A stretch of 64,000 nt of DNA from contig DATBRV010000123.1 of assembly GCA_036560145.1 (NCBI GenBank), positions 45,405-109,404 on the forward strand. The letters run 5' to 3'. This DNA comes from DATBRV01 sp036560145 (GTDB lineage Bacteria > Myxococcota_A > UBA9160 > SMWR01). The position numbers were made by a program, and so were the translations under genes. Positions 15,730 through 23,800 of the stretch are shown in pieces. The notes beneath the pieces were generated by a model. That model was not told the DNA's origin and did not search any database. It saw nothing but the letters and a program-made list of their open reading frames with translations. Within the stretch, counting starts at the first letter, position 1. Every line of letters begins with the position of its first letter.

Positions 15730-16809
15730 ATGGCGCGACTCGACGAGCTGCTGAGGCGATTGAAGGAGCTGCGGGGCTCGGATCTGCACCTGGCCGCGGG
15801 CGTCGCCCCGCGCCTGCGCGTGCGCGGCGAGCTCGAGGACGCGGAGGGCTGGAGCGTTCAGGAGGACGCCTCCCTGCGCGAGCTGATGCGCGAGATCACG
15901 AACGCGGACCAGTGGCAGGAGTTCGAGGCGCAACGCGATCTCGATTTCGCCCATGCGGTCTCCGGCGTCGGGCGCTTCCGGGCCAACTACTTCGTCCAGC
16001 AAAACGGAGCCGCGGCGGTCTTCCGCCTGATCCCGGAGACGATCCTCTCGGTCGAGGAGCTGGCGTTGCCGGCGGCGGTCGCCGGGCTCGCCCAGCTCGA
16101 CAAGGGGCTGGTGCTGGTGACGGGCCCGACGGGCTCCGGGAAATCGACGACGCTGGCGGCCCTGATCGACCGGATCAACCGCAACCACGCGCGCCACATC
16201 GTCACGATCGAGGATCCGGTCGAGTTCGTGCACGAGAACAAGAAGTCGGTCCTCTCGCACCGGGAGGTCGGGACGCACAGCCGCGGGTTCGGGCCGGCGC
16301 TGCGCTCGGCGGTGCGCCAGGATGCCGACGTCGTGCTGGTCGGCGAGATGCGCGACCGCGAGACGATCGCCCTCGCGATCACGGCGGCGGAGATGGGCCT
16401 GTTGGTGTTCGGAACCCTGCACACCAGCAGCGCCGCCAAGACCATCGATCGCGTGATCGACGCCTTCCCGGCCGACGAGCAGAACCAGGTGCGGGTCAGC
16501 CTCTCGGAATCGCTGGCCGGCGTGGTCTCGCAGCTTCTGCTGCCGACGGCGGATGGCAAGGGCCGCTTCGCCCTCCACGAGATCCTGCTGCGCACCAGCG
16601 GCCTGCCCAACGTGATCCGCGAGGGCAACACGTCGATGCTGAACTCGATCATCCAATCGGGGAAGGCGCTCGGCATGCAGGCGATGGACGACGTGCTCTT
16701 CGAGAGCGTGAAATCCGGACGCCTGCTGCCGGCCGACGGCCACGCCAAGGCCACCAACAAGGCCCGCTTCGAGCCGCTGCTCGGCGGCGCGGCGCAATCG
16801 GCGGCCTAG
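15730..16809 (+). CDS. type IV pilus twitching ATPase, PilT/PilU family
   Basis: A 359-residue ATPase of normal PilT/PilU length. It has GSDLHLAAGVAPRLRVRGEL at the N-terminus, Walker A GPTGSGKST, IVTIEDPVEFVH, Walker B VVLVGEMRD, LVFGTLHTSSA and the retraction-associated NVIRE. The start ATG lies 10 bp after the upstream PilT-like gene, with GAGAGGGACC as ribosome site, so the two are one operon. The pair resembles the PilT-PilU arrangement in which a second ATPase adds force; which is which here is inference. Two tandem hairpins follow the stop. Confidence 0.92.
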   Translation: MARLDELLRRLKELRGSDLHLAAGVAPRLRVRGELEDAEGWSVQEDASLRELMREITNADQWQEFEAQRDLDFAHAVSGVGRFRANYFVQQNGAAAVFRLIPETILSVEELALPAAVAGLAQLDKGLVLVTGPTGSGKSTTLAALIDRINRNHARHIVTIEDPVEFVHENKKSVLSHREVGTHSRGFGPALRSAVRQDADVVLVGEMRDRETIALAITAAEMGLLVFGTLHTSSAAKTIDRVIDAFPADEQNQVRVSLSESLAGVVSQLLLPTADGKGRFALHEILLRTSGLPNVIREGNTSMLNSIIQSGKALGMQAMDDVLFESVKSGRLLPADGHAKATNKARFEPLLGGAAQSAA

Positions 16810-16810
16810 T

Positions 16811-16885
16811 CTTACGGGTCCCGGCGCGGGGCGGCCCGCGCCACCAAGCCTTACGGGTCCCGGCGCGGGAACGGCCCGCGCCACC
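16811..16885 (+). repeat. two tandem hairpin repeats after pilT
   Basis: Two near-identical units 39 bp apart begin CTTACGGGTCCCGGCGCGGG. Each folds GGCGCGGG with CCCGCGCC (8 bp); the loops are GCGG (16831-16834) and AACGG (16870-16874). They start right after the pilT stop and may end transcription. They are unrelated to the core+hairpin family beside them. Confidence 0.75.
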
Positions 16886-16887
16886 CG

Positions 16888-16935
16888 GACTCCGCTCGGC
16901 TCCGCCTCGCTGCGCGGTCGCCTGAGAAGGCGACC
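16888..16935 (+). repeat. dispersed core+hairpin repeat, copy B
   Basis: The core variant GACTCCGCTCGGCTCCGCC, TCGCTGCGC is followed by an 8-bp hairpin GGTCGCCT, GAGA, AGGCGACC. It faces copy C. Confidence 0.75.
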
Positions 16936-16978
16936 TTGCATTTCACCCTCGCAAGGCAGCGCGCTCGTGGCGAGTCCG

Positions 16979-17030
16979 GCAAGCGCGCGAAGCGCGCGCG
17001 CAGCGAGCCGCAGGCGAGCGAAGTTCACCA
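16979..17030 (-). repeat. dispersed core+hairpin repeat, copy C
   Basis: Read on the minus strand: GTGAACTTCGCTCGCC, TGCGGCTCGCTGCGC, then a hairpin GCGCGC, TTC, GCGCGC. With copy B it forms an inverted pair around a 43-bp linker. The pilT to phosphoesterase gap (290 bp) holds only these repeats and a TATGCT -10 candidate at 17048. Confidence 0.75.
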
Positions 17031-17099
17031 AGGCCGGGCGGCGCTGGTATGCTTCGGCACCGGGGCTGATCCCGCCCTGGCTCATCCGAGGCTCCCGGC

Positions 17100-18284
17100 A
17101 TGCGCCGCTGGTCGCTCCTGATCCTGCTGCTGCTCCTGGCGAGTGGCTTTCTGGCCGCCTGCCATTTTTATCTGGCGCAGCGCCTGGTGCTCGACCCCGA
17201 TCTGGCGCAGCCCTGGCGCGGCCTCGCCCTCGGCGCGATCGCCGCGCTCGGCGCGAGCCTGGTGTTGCAGCCGATCGGCGAACGCCGGCTGAGGCCCGCG
17301 CGGGCCCGCTGGATCGCCTGGCCGGCCTCGATCTGGATGGGCTTCGCGTTCCTGCTCCTGCTCGGCCTGCTCGCCTCCGACGCCCTGCTCTGGCTCACGG
17401 GCGGCGTGGCGGAGGCGGCCGAAGGTCTGCCCGGATCGGGCGCCGGCGCCGGCGTGCGCGCCGCGGCGGTGACGCTGCTGGCGCTGCTCGCCGGACTGGC
17501 CGGCCTGCGTTCCGGGCTGTCGCCGCCGCAGCTGCGGCGCGTCGAGATCGAGCTTCCGCGCTGGCCGGCGGCCCGCGACGGCTATCGCATCGTGCAGATC
17601 AGCGACATCCACATCGGCCCGATCCTCGGGCGCGCCTTCGCCGCCTCGTTGGTGGAGCGCGTCAACGCGCTCGCTCCGGATCTGGTGGCGGTGACCGGCG
17701 ATCTGGTCGACGGCAAGCTCGAACTCCTCGCGGACGAGGTGGCCCCGTTCGGCCGCCTGAGGGGACGCGACGGCGTGTATTTCGTGACGGGAAACCACGA
17801 CCACTACTCGGGCGCCGACGACTGGGCGGGGGCGGTCTCGCGGCTCGGCCTGTGCGTGCTGCGCAACCGGCGCGTCGCGATCGGAGCGGGCGCGGACGCC
17901 TTCGACCTGGTCGGCGTCGACGACCACCGCGGCGACATGATCGGCGCGCAGGGCGGCGAAGACCTGGACCTTGCGCTCGCGGGGCGCGACGCCTCGCGGC
18001 CGGCCGTCCTGCTCGCGCACGATCCCTCGACCTTCAAGCGCGCGTCGACGCTGGGCATCGACCTTCAGCTCTCGGGGCACACGCACGGCGGACAGATCTG
18101 GCCGTTCGGACTGCTCGTCCGGCTCGTGATCCCGACCGTGGCGGGCCGCCATGCGAAGGGCGGGGCGGAGCTCTACGTGAGCCGCGGCACCGGATTCTGG
18201 GGGCCGCCGATGCGGCTGTTCGCTCCCGCCGAGATCACCGAGATCGTGCTGCGCGCGCCGCGCGCGGCCCATCCAGAGGAGTAG
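17100..18284 (+). CDS. membrane-anchored metallophosphoesterase
   Basis: A 394-residue protein with about four N-terminal membrane helices (residues 1-25, 40-60, 75-95 and 115-140, roughly) and a calcineurin-like phosphoesterase domain after residue 150. The metal ligands are present: DIHIG, GDLVDG, GNHDHY, HDPSTF and GHTHGGQ. Multi-helix phosphoesterases of this layout (YaeI/YkuE-like) act at the membrane on nucleotide or lipid phosphates; the substrate here is unknown. A TATGCT -10 candidate lies about 46 nt upstream of the ATG. The stop is 2 bp from the next ATG, and its last codons contain that gene's GAGGAG ribosome site. Confidence 0.87.
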   Translation: MRRWSLLILLLLLASGFLAACHFYLAQRLVLDPDLAQPWRGLALGAIAALGASLVLQPIGERRLRPARARWIAWPASIWMGFAFLLLLGLLASDALLWLTGGVAEAAEGLPGSGAGAGVRAAAVTLLALLAGLAGLRSGLSPPQLRRVEIELPRWPAARDGYRIVQISDIHIGPILGRAFAASLVERVNALAPDLVAVTGDLVDGKLELLADEVAPFGRLRGRDGVYFVTGNHDHYSGADDWAGAVSRLGLCVLRNRRVAIGAGADAFDLVGVDDHRGDMIGAQGGEDLDLALAGRDASRPAVLLAHDPSTFKRASTLGIDLQLSGHTHGGQIWPFGLLVRLVIPTVAGRHAKGGAELYVSRGTGFWGPPMRLFAPAEITEIVLRAPRAAHPEE

Positions 18285-18286
18285 AC

Positions 18287-19522
18287 ATGTTCGAGTGGAG
18301 CGAGCAGCACCGGATGATCCGCGACGCCGTCAGGCGCTTCGTGGAGGCGGAGATCAAGCCGAACCTCGAGCAGCTCGAGCACGGCGACCTGCCGCCCTAC
18401 GACATCCTGCGCAAGCTGATCTCGACCTTCGGCATGGACGAGATGGCGCGCGCCCGCTTCCAGAAGCAGATCGCGCGCGAAAAAGAGCTTGCGGCCTCGG
18501 GGCAGCCGCCCGTCGAGCGCGAGCGGGAAGCCGGCGGGCGCGGAGACGCGGTCGCGATGCAGCTGATCCCGATCATCGAGCTGTGTCGCTACTGCCCGGG
18601 CCTGGTCACGGCGATGGGCGTGAGCATGGGGCTCACGGCGGCGGCGATCCTATCGAAGGGCACCATTGCGCAGAAGGAGCGCTGGGCGCTCGACCTGCTC
18701 ACCCTGAAGAAGATCGGCGCCTGGGCGATCACCGAGCCGTCCTCGGGCTCGGACGCGTTCGGCAGCATGAAGGCGACGGCGAGGCGGGACGGCGAGGGCG
18801 GCTACCTGCTCTCCGGCAACAAGACCTTCATCACCAACGGCCCCTACGCCGACACCATCGTGTTCATCTGCAAGCTGGAAGAGGAGGGCGTGGAGCCCCG
18901 CGACCGCAAGGTCCTCACTTTCGTCCTCGACAAGGGGATGCCGGGCCTCACGCAGAGCAAGCCCATGCGCAAGATGGGCCTGCACTCCTCGCCGACCGGC
19001 GAGCTCTTCCTCCAGGACGTGCGCGCCTCGCGCGATCGACTGCTCGGAGAGACCGAGGCCGTGGCGTCGCGCAGCGGCGCCAAGGCGACCTTCTCGATCG
19101 AGCGCACGGGCGTCGCCTCGATGGCGCTGGGCATCGTCGAGCGCTGCCTCGAGCTCTCGCTGCAATACGCCCGCGAGCGCGTCCAGTTCGGGCGTCCGAT
19201 CGGCGAATTCCAGCTGATCCAGGACAAGCTGGCGCGCATGGAGGTGGCGCGGCTCAACCTCCAGAACCTCGTGTTCCGGCAGATCGAGATGGCCGAGGCC
19301 GGCCGTGGGCCGACCCTCGCCGAGGCCTCTGCGATGAAGCTCTACGCCGCCCGCGCCGCGGTCGAGGTGGCGCTGGAGGCCGTGCAGGTCTACGGCGGGA
19401 ACGGCTACATGGCCGAGTACCACGTCGAGCAGCTCTGCCGCGACGCCAAGGTGCTCCAGATCTACGCCGGCACCGACGAGATCCAGATCTCCGCGATCGC
19501 CCGGGAATTGCTGGCCCGCTGA
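18287..19522 (+). CDS. acyl-CoA dehydrogenase
   Basis: A FAD-dependent acyl-CoA dehydrogenase (411 residues) oxidising an acyl-CoA at the alpha-beta bond for fatty-acid or amino-acid breakdown. It has ITEPSSGSDAFG (FAD/substrate), a C-terminal VQVYGGNGYMAEYHVEQLCRD and the catalytic-Glu-type YAGTDEIQ. An extra Glu-rich segment (EREREAGGRGD, about residues 77-87) interrupts the N-terminal helical domain relative to short-chain enzymes. The ATG follows GAGGAG two bases after the phosphoesterase stop, so the two are co-transcribed. Chain-length specificity cannot be read. Confidence 0.93.
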   Translation: MFEWSEQHRMIRDAVRRFVEAEIKPNLEQLEHGDLPPYDILRKLISTFGMDEMARARFQKQIAREKELAASGQPPVEREREAGGRGDAVAMQLIPIIELCRYCPGLVTAMGVSMGLTAAAILSKGTIAQKERWALDLLTLKKIGAWAITEPSSGSDAFGSMKATARRDGEGGYLLSGNKTFITNGPYADTIVFICKLEEEGVEPRDRKVLTFVLDKGMPGLTQSKPMRKMGLHSSPTGELFLQDVRASRDRLLGETEAVASRSGAKATFSIERTGVASMALGIVERCLELSLQYARERVQFGRPIGEFQLIQDKLARMEVARLNLQNLVFRQIEMAEAGRGPTLAEASAMKLYAARAAVEVALEAVQVYGGNGYMAEYHVEQLCRDAKVLQIYAGTDEIQISAIARELLAR

Positions 19523-19524
19523 AG

Positions 19525-19545
19525 GATTCCAGTCCGGCTGGAATC
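19525..19545 (+). terminator. hairpin after acyl-CoA dehydrogenase
   Basis: GATTCCAG and CTGGAATC pair perfectly (8 bp) around a TCCGG loop, 3 nt after the stop. No T-run follows. Confidence 0.5.
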
Positions 19546-19575
19546 GTTCCGCCCGCGCGCAGCGCGCGTGCTTCT

Positions 19576-19599
19576 GCCGCCGCAGGCCTCTGCGGCGGC
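19576..19599 (+). terminator. second hairpin after acyl-CoA dehydrogenase
   Basis: GCCGCCGCAG and CTGCGGCGGC form a perfect 10-bp stem with a 4-nt GCCT loop, 30 nt beyond the first hairpin. Together they look like a double stop for the phosphoesterase-dehydrogenase transcript. Confidence 0.5.
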
Positions 19600-19693
19600 C
19601 CCCGCTTCCCCGTAAAGCCCGACCCCGGAAATCCCGATAGAGCCTCCCAGGATGCTCGGCATCCCCGCGCCAGGTGGCGCGAAGGGACCCTGG

Positions 19694-20326
19694 ATGGCGA
19701 ATTCAGCGAAGCGCCCGAATCGGGCTCGACGGTGGCAGGGTCGCGTCGCCGTGGTTCTCTTCACGCTCTTCCCGTTGGGCGTGCTGGCTGGCCTGCTCTC
19801 GCCGGGCGTGATCGGACTCCAGACCGCGCAGACGGCCGAAGAGATTGCCGCCGGCGAAAGCGGGCCGCTCGACTTCAGCGGCGCGGCTCTCGGGCGCTCG
19901 CCGCTGCTGGTGCCGCGCGATTTCTCCGCGGGCTTCATCCCCGAGCTGCTCGATCTCGACCAGCTGTTCCGCGACACCGAGTTCCGGGTGGATCCTTCGG
20001 GCGATCGGCTCGCACGCCTGCTCGCGTTCCCGCGCAGCCACGGCGACGCGATCGTGCTCGACGACGTCGACGGCTATCCGCTGGATCTGCTCTTCGACGA
20101 TGCGCTGGTCGGCGACACGATCGCGAGCATCCCCGACGGCCTCGCGGACGCCTTTGGGCTCGGCCCGATCGGCAACTCGTCGCCGCTCGGCAACCGGGTG
20201 CGCTACGACCTCTTCCCGGAGGGCGGCGACGCCCCCGACATCACCGGCGGCGTCGTTCCCGAGCCGTCCACGGCCCTGCTCTTCGCGCTGGGTCTGGCCG
20301 CGCTCGGCAGCCACCGGCGGCGCTAG
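19694..20326 (+). CDS. PEP-CTERM exported protein of unknown function
   Basis: A secreted protein of about 210 residues. After a basic start (MANSAKRPNRARRWQGR) comes a signal-peptide hydrophobic stretch (VAVVLFTLFPLGVLAGLL). The mature part is acidic, rich in Asp and Leu, with no recognised domain. The C-terminus is a textbook PEP-CTERM sorting signal: VVPEPSTALLFALGLAALG then HRRR, i.e. PEP motif, membrane helix, basic tail. Such proteins are processed by an exosortase, commonly with an exopolysaccharide; no exosortase is in the window. I prefer ATG 19694; ATG 19652 would add 14 residues before the basic N-region. It converges on the lipoprotein gene with a 15-bp gap. Confidence 0.8.
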   Translation: MANSAKRPNRARRWQGRVAVVLFTLFPLGVLAGLLSPGVIGLQTAQTAEEIAAGESGPLDFSGAALGRSPLLVPRDFSAGFIPELLDLDQLFRDTEFRVDPSGDRLARLLAFPRSHGDAIVLDDVDGYPLDLLFDDALVGDTIASIPDGLADAFGLGPIGNSSPLGNRVRYDLFPEGGDAPDITGGVVPEPSTALLFALGLAALGSHRRR

Positions 20327-20341
20327 TCTTCCAGGGCCCGG

Positions 20342-20755
20342 CTACTTCCAGCCGATCGGCTGATAGCCCTTCTCCCGCAGACACGTATCCACGTAGGCCA
20401 TGTAGGTCGGGTCGTGCTCGCGGGCGCCCCAGAGACCGCTGAACAGCCCCAGGGTTCCCCCGGTCGCGGCGCCGACGGCGGCGCCGGTGCCGGCGCCACC
20501 CGTGATCGCGCCACCCACGGCTCCCACGGCTGCGCCCGCGCCCGCGCCGACCGCGGTGCGGCCGGCCGTGTTGGCGACGTCGTTCTTGTCGCCGACGCCG
20601 GTCTCCGCCATCCGCATGCAGGTGTCGATGTCGGCCTGGCTGACCTCGATGCCCGCACTCTGGTACTGCTGATTCGGGTAGAGGACCGGGCGCTTGGGCG
20701 CGCAGGAGGCGCATGCGAGGACGAACAGGCAGGCAGGCAGGATCGGACGCCGCAC
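20342..20755 (-). CDS. glycine-zipper lipoprotein
   Basis: A 137-residue probable lipoprotein: signal peptide RRPILPACLFVLACASC with a lipobox-like ACASC, giving a lipidated Cys at about residue 18. A short polar region (QADIDTCMRMAE) precedes a glycine-zipper block (TAVGAGAGAAVGAVGGAITGG type, roughly residues 66-102), the kind of segment that inserts in the outer membrane. The end is Tyr/Trp-rich (YMAYVDTCLREKGYQPIGWK). Two Cys outside the lipobox may form a disulfide. It is transcribed alone toward the PEP-CTERM gene. The function is unknown beyond an envelope role. Confidence 0.8.
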   Translation of the reverse strand: MRRPILPACLFVLACASCAPKRPVLYPNQQYQSAGIEVSQADIDTCMRMAETGVGDKNDVANTAGRTAVGAGAGAAVGAVGGAITGGAGTGAAVGAATGGTLGLFSGLWGAREHDPTYMAYVDTCLREKGYQPIGWK

Positions 20756-20792
20756 GCCCTGAAGTTCAACGAATCCAGCCGGTCTTGTAAAG

Positions 20793-20836
20793 GCAAGCGC
20801 AGCGCGCAGTGAGCCGAAGGCGAACGGAGTTCACCC
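20793..20836 (-). repeat. dispersed core+hairpin repeat, copy D (divergent)
   Basis: Minus-strand GTGAACTCCGTTCGCC, TTCGGCTCACTGCGCG. The following hairpin is weak (GCGC/GCGC). It lies between the kinase gene and the lipoprotein gene. Confidence 0.6.
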
Positions 20837-20845
20837 AGGACGGAT

Positions 20846-23800
20846 TCAGCGAGGCGCGAGCAGGGCTTGCAGCTCGGCGGCGACCTCGGAGGCCGAGGCA
20901 TGGCGGTCTTCCGGCCGCTTGGCGAGGAGCCTCGCGAGCAGCGCCGCCATCGCCTCGGGGATGCTCGCGTCGAGCTCGCGCGGATCGGGGGCCGGCGTGT
21001 GACGGTGGTGATAGGCGAGGTCGCCTTCGACGAAGGGCAGCTCGCCGGTCACCAGCCGGAAGAGCGTCACCCCGAACGCGTAGAGATCGGTGCGGTGATC
21101 GACGGGCTCGCCGGCCGCCTGCTCGGGGGCCATGTAGTACGGGGTGCCGCCGATCATGGTCGAGGAGCGCCGCACCTCCTCGATGGTCTTGGCCAGGCCG
21201 AAGTCCATGATCTTGACCACGCGCTCGCGCGTGAAGAACAGGTTTGCCGTCTTGATGTCGCGGTGCACGATCCTCCGCTCGTGGGCGTACTGGAGGCCCG
21301 CGGCGATCTGGATCCCGAGCCGCGCGGTGTCGACCGTCGAGAGGCGTCCGCGCTTCTCGAGGATCGCGTTCAGCGGCATGCCTTCCAGCAGCTCCATGCT
21401 GATGAAGTAGACGCCGTCCTCCTCGCCCGCGTCGTAGAGCGTCACGATGTTGCGGTGGTTGAGCGAGGCCGCCGCCTGCGCTTCGCGCAGGAACAGGTCC
21501 ACCGCCGTCTGGTTCTGGCGCAGGTTCTCCGGGAGCCGCTTCAGCGCCACCACGCGCCCCAGCCGCTTGTCGCGCGCCCGGTACACCACGCCCATGCCGC
21601 CGCGCCCGAGCTCGCCCTGGATCTCGTAGCGGCTCTCGCCGCTCGCGCCCGGCGCGCGCGCGGTGGCGCTCTCGGCGACCGCGGTGGCTTCGAGGTCGCG
21701 CCGGAGAGTCGCGATCCGCTGCGTGACGTCGCCCCGGGCGGGGTCCCGGCGGCGCAGCGCCTCGTAGGCCGCCAACGCCTGCTGGCGCTGGCCCGCCTGC
21801 TCGAGCAGCGCCGCATGGCGCTCGTGCAGCGCCGCCGGCGCGTCTTCGCCGCCGGCTTCCTCGATCGCCTCGGCCAGCTTGCTCGCGGCGAGATCGGAGT
21901 CGCCGCGTGCGGCGAGGATCTCCGACATCAGCGCGCAGGCGTCGCCATAGGCGGCGTCGCGGCGCTCGATGCGCTGGAGGTTCTGGAGCGAGCGGTCGGC
22001 GTCTCCCGCCTGATGGGCGCGCCGGCCGGCCTCGAGATACGCGCCGGTCTTCTCGAGCAGGTCGATCACCCGCTCGGTTTCCCCCGCCTCGTCGTAGCAC
22101 TCGAGCGCGGAGTCGTAGTCGTAGGCGGATTCGTAGCAGCGCGCCGCGGCGAGCGGGTCGCCGCCGGCGCGGTACGTCTCGGCCGCGCGCGCGAAGTTCC
22201 CGGCCTGTTCGAAGAGCTCCGCCGATTCGCGGAAGTCCGACCCCGAGGCGAACATCTCGGCGGCTTCTTCCAGCCGGCCCGCCGCCGCGAACTCGCTGGC
22301 GGCGCGCTGGTGCTCGCCGCGCTCCCGGTGATGCCCGGCGCGCAGCAGCGCCGCCGTCGAGACGTCCCCGGCCGCCTCCAGCAGGGCCGAGGCCGCCGCC
22401 AGGTCGCCCTGAAGGAACGGATCCACGGCCGCCGAGCAGCCCAGGAATGCGAGGTCATTGCCGTCGCCGAGATCGACCGTGAGCCGCAGCGCCTTCTTCA
22501 CCTCGTCGATCTCGACGACGCGCTCGCAGGCGCGGTCCTCGTGCCCGATCAGGATCACGTGGCTCCCGGGACGCAGGTAGAGGAAGGCAGTGCCTTCCCG
22601 CGCGTAGCGCAGCGACTTCAGATCGCCGCGCACGGCGACCCGGGCGAGGCCCGCGGGCTGTCCGTCGCGCGACACCACGATCTCGAGCGCGCACTCCTCC
22701 GGGCAGAAGTCGTACACGAGCTTCGCGAGCTGGCCGCGCAGCACGCGCACGCGCTGCTCCTCGAGGAAGTGGCCGATGATCTCGCCGGTCATGGCGTCCT
22801 GGAGCGGGCCGCGCACGGTGACGATGTATTCGCGCTTGCGCGCGGGAATCCAGCGGAAGACCGTCTCGCGCCCGGCCATGTGCTTGACGTAGCGCGAGAA
22901 CGAGCTCAGCGAACGCGCCAGCCGTCCTTCCGCGCGCTTGCGCTGCCGCTTCAGCTCCTCCTCGTCCTGCACCTTCTCGGGCTTGCCGCCGATCCGGATG
23001 CGCAGGAAGCCCTTGGTCTGCGGCGGAAGCTTGATCAGCACCGTGATGGTGCCCCAGCCCCGCAGCACGGGATACAGGAGCAGCAGGGCGAGCGCGGCGT
23101 AGACGAGCATCGCCCGCGCGTTCCAGACTCCGTGCGCGTCGATTCCGCCGGCGAGGCACTCGATGTCGACCAGGATCGACGACACTTCCGTGAAGCCGCC
23201 GGAGAGCATCCGGACCTCGAGCTCCATGTGCCTCGGGTCCGCGCAGCTGGCCGCGACCTCGGCGGGGTTCGCGACGGGAGCGGGATCGCGCAGCAGCCGC
23301 GCGACGAAGACCGCGTCGGCGCCGACGGCCGAGACCACGTTCGCGATCGCCTCCGCCGAGAGCGAGGCCTCGCTCTCGAAGGCGTAGAGGCGGTCGAGGG
23401 TCGGAGCCAGCGCGGAGTCGTCGATCGGCTGCGACTTCACGAGCGTGAAGCGCTCGGAGAGATCGCGCTCGAGGGCGGCCTCGAGGGCCGGCAGGTCCGG
23501 CAACCGGGGCTCCCACCAGTCGCCCAGGCGGCGCCGCCAGCTGGCGGGCTCGCGCAGGCCGAGCAGCGCGACCCGGCGCTTGCGCGCGTCGGGGACCTGG
23601 ACGGCGAAGCTCGCCACCAGGGAGTCGAAGCCGAGGTCGAGGCCTCCCTCGTCCGCGCCGGCGCTCCCGTCCGCGGCGGCCGGAGCGCCCTCCAGCAGCA
23701 GCGCCAGCTGGCGCGCATCGCGGGCGCCGGCGGCGTCGCCTTGCGCCTCCAGCACGGAGGCCAGCTCCACGCGCAGGCCGGCATCGTGCGGCTCGAGCGC

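Noticed and set aside
16888..17030. Inverted repeat pair as an integron attC site or transposon ends
   Set aside because: No integrase, transposase or target duplication is visible; the same inverted layout recurs at 39377-39530, fitting a REP/BIME-like family.
16936..17099. Short ORFs between pilT and the phosphoesterase
   Set aside because: They are translations of the repeat core (…ARLRLAAR… type peptides), which recur wherever the repeat occurs.
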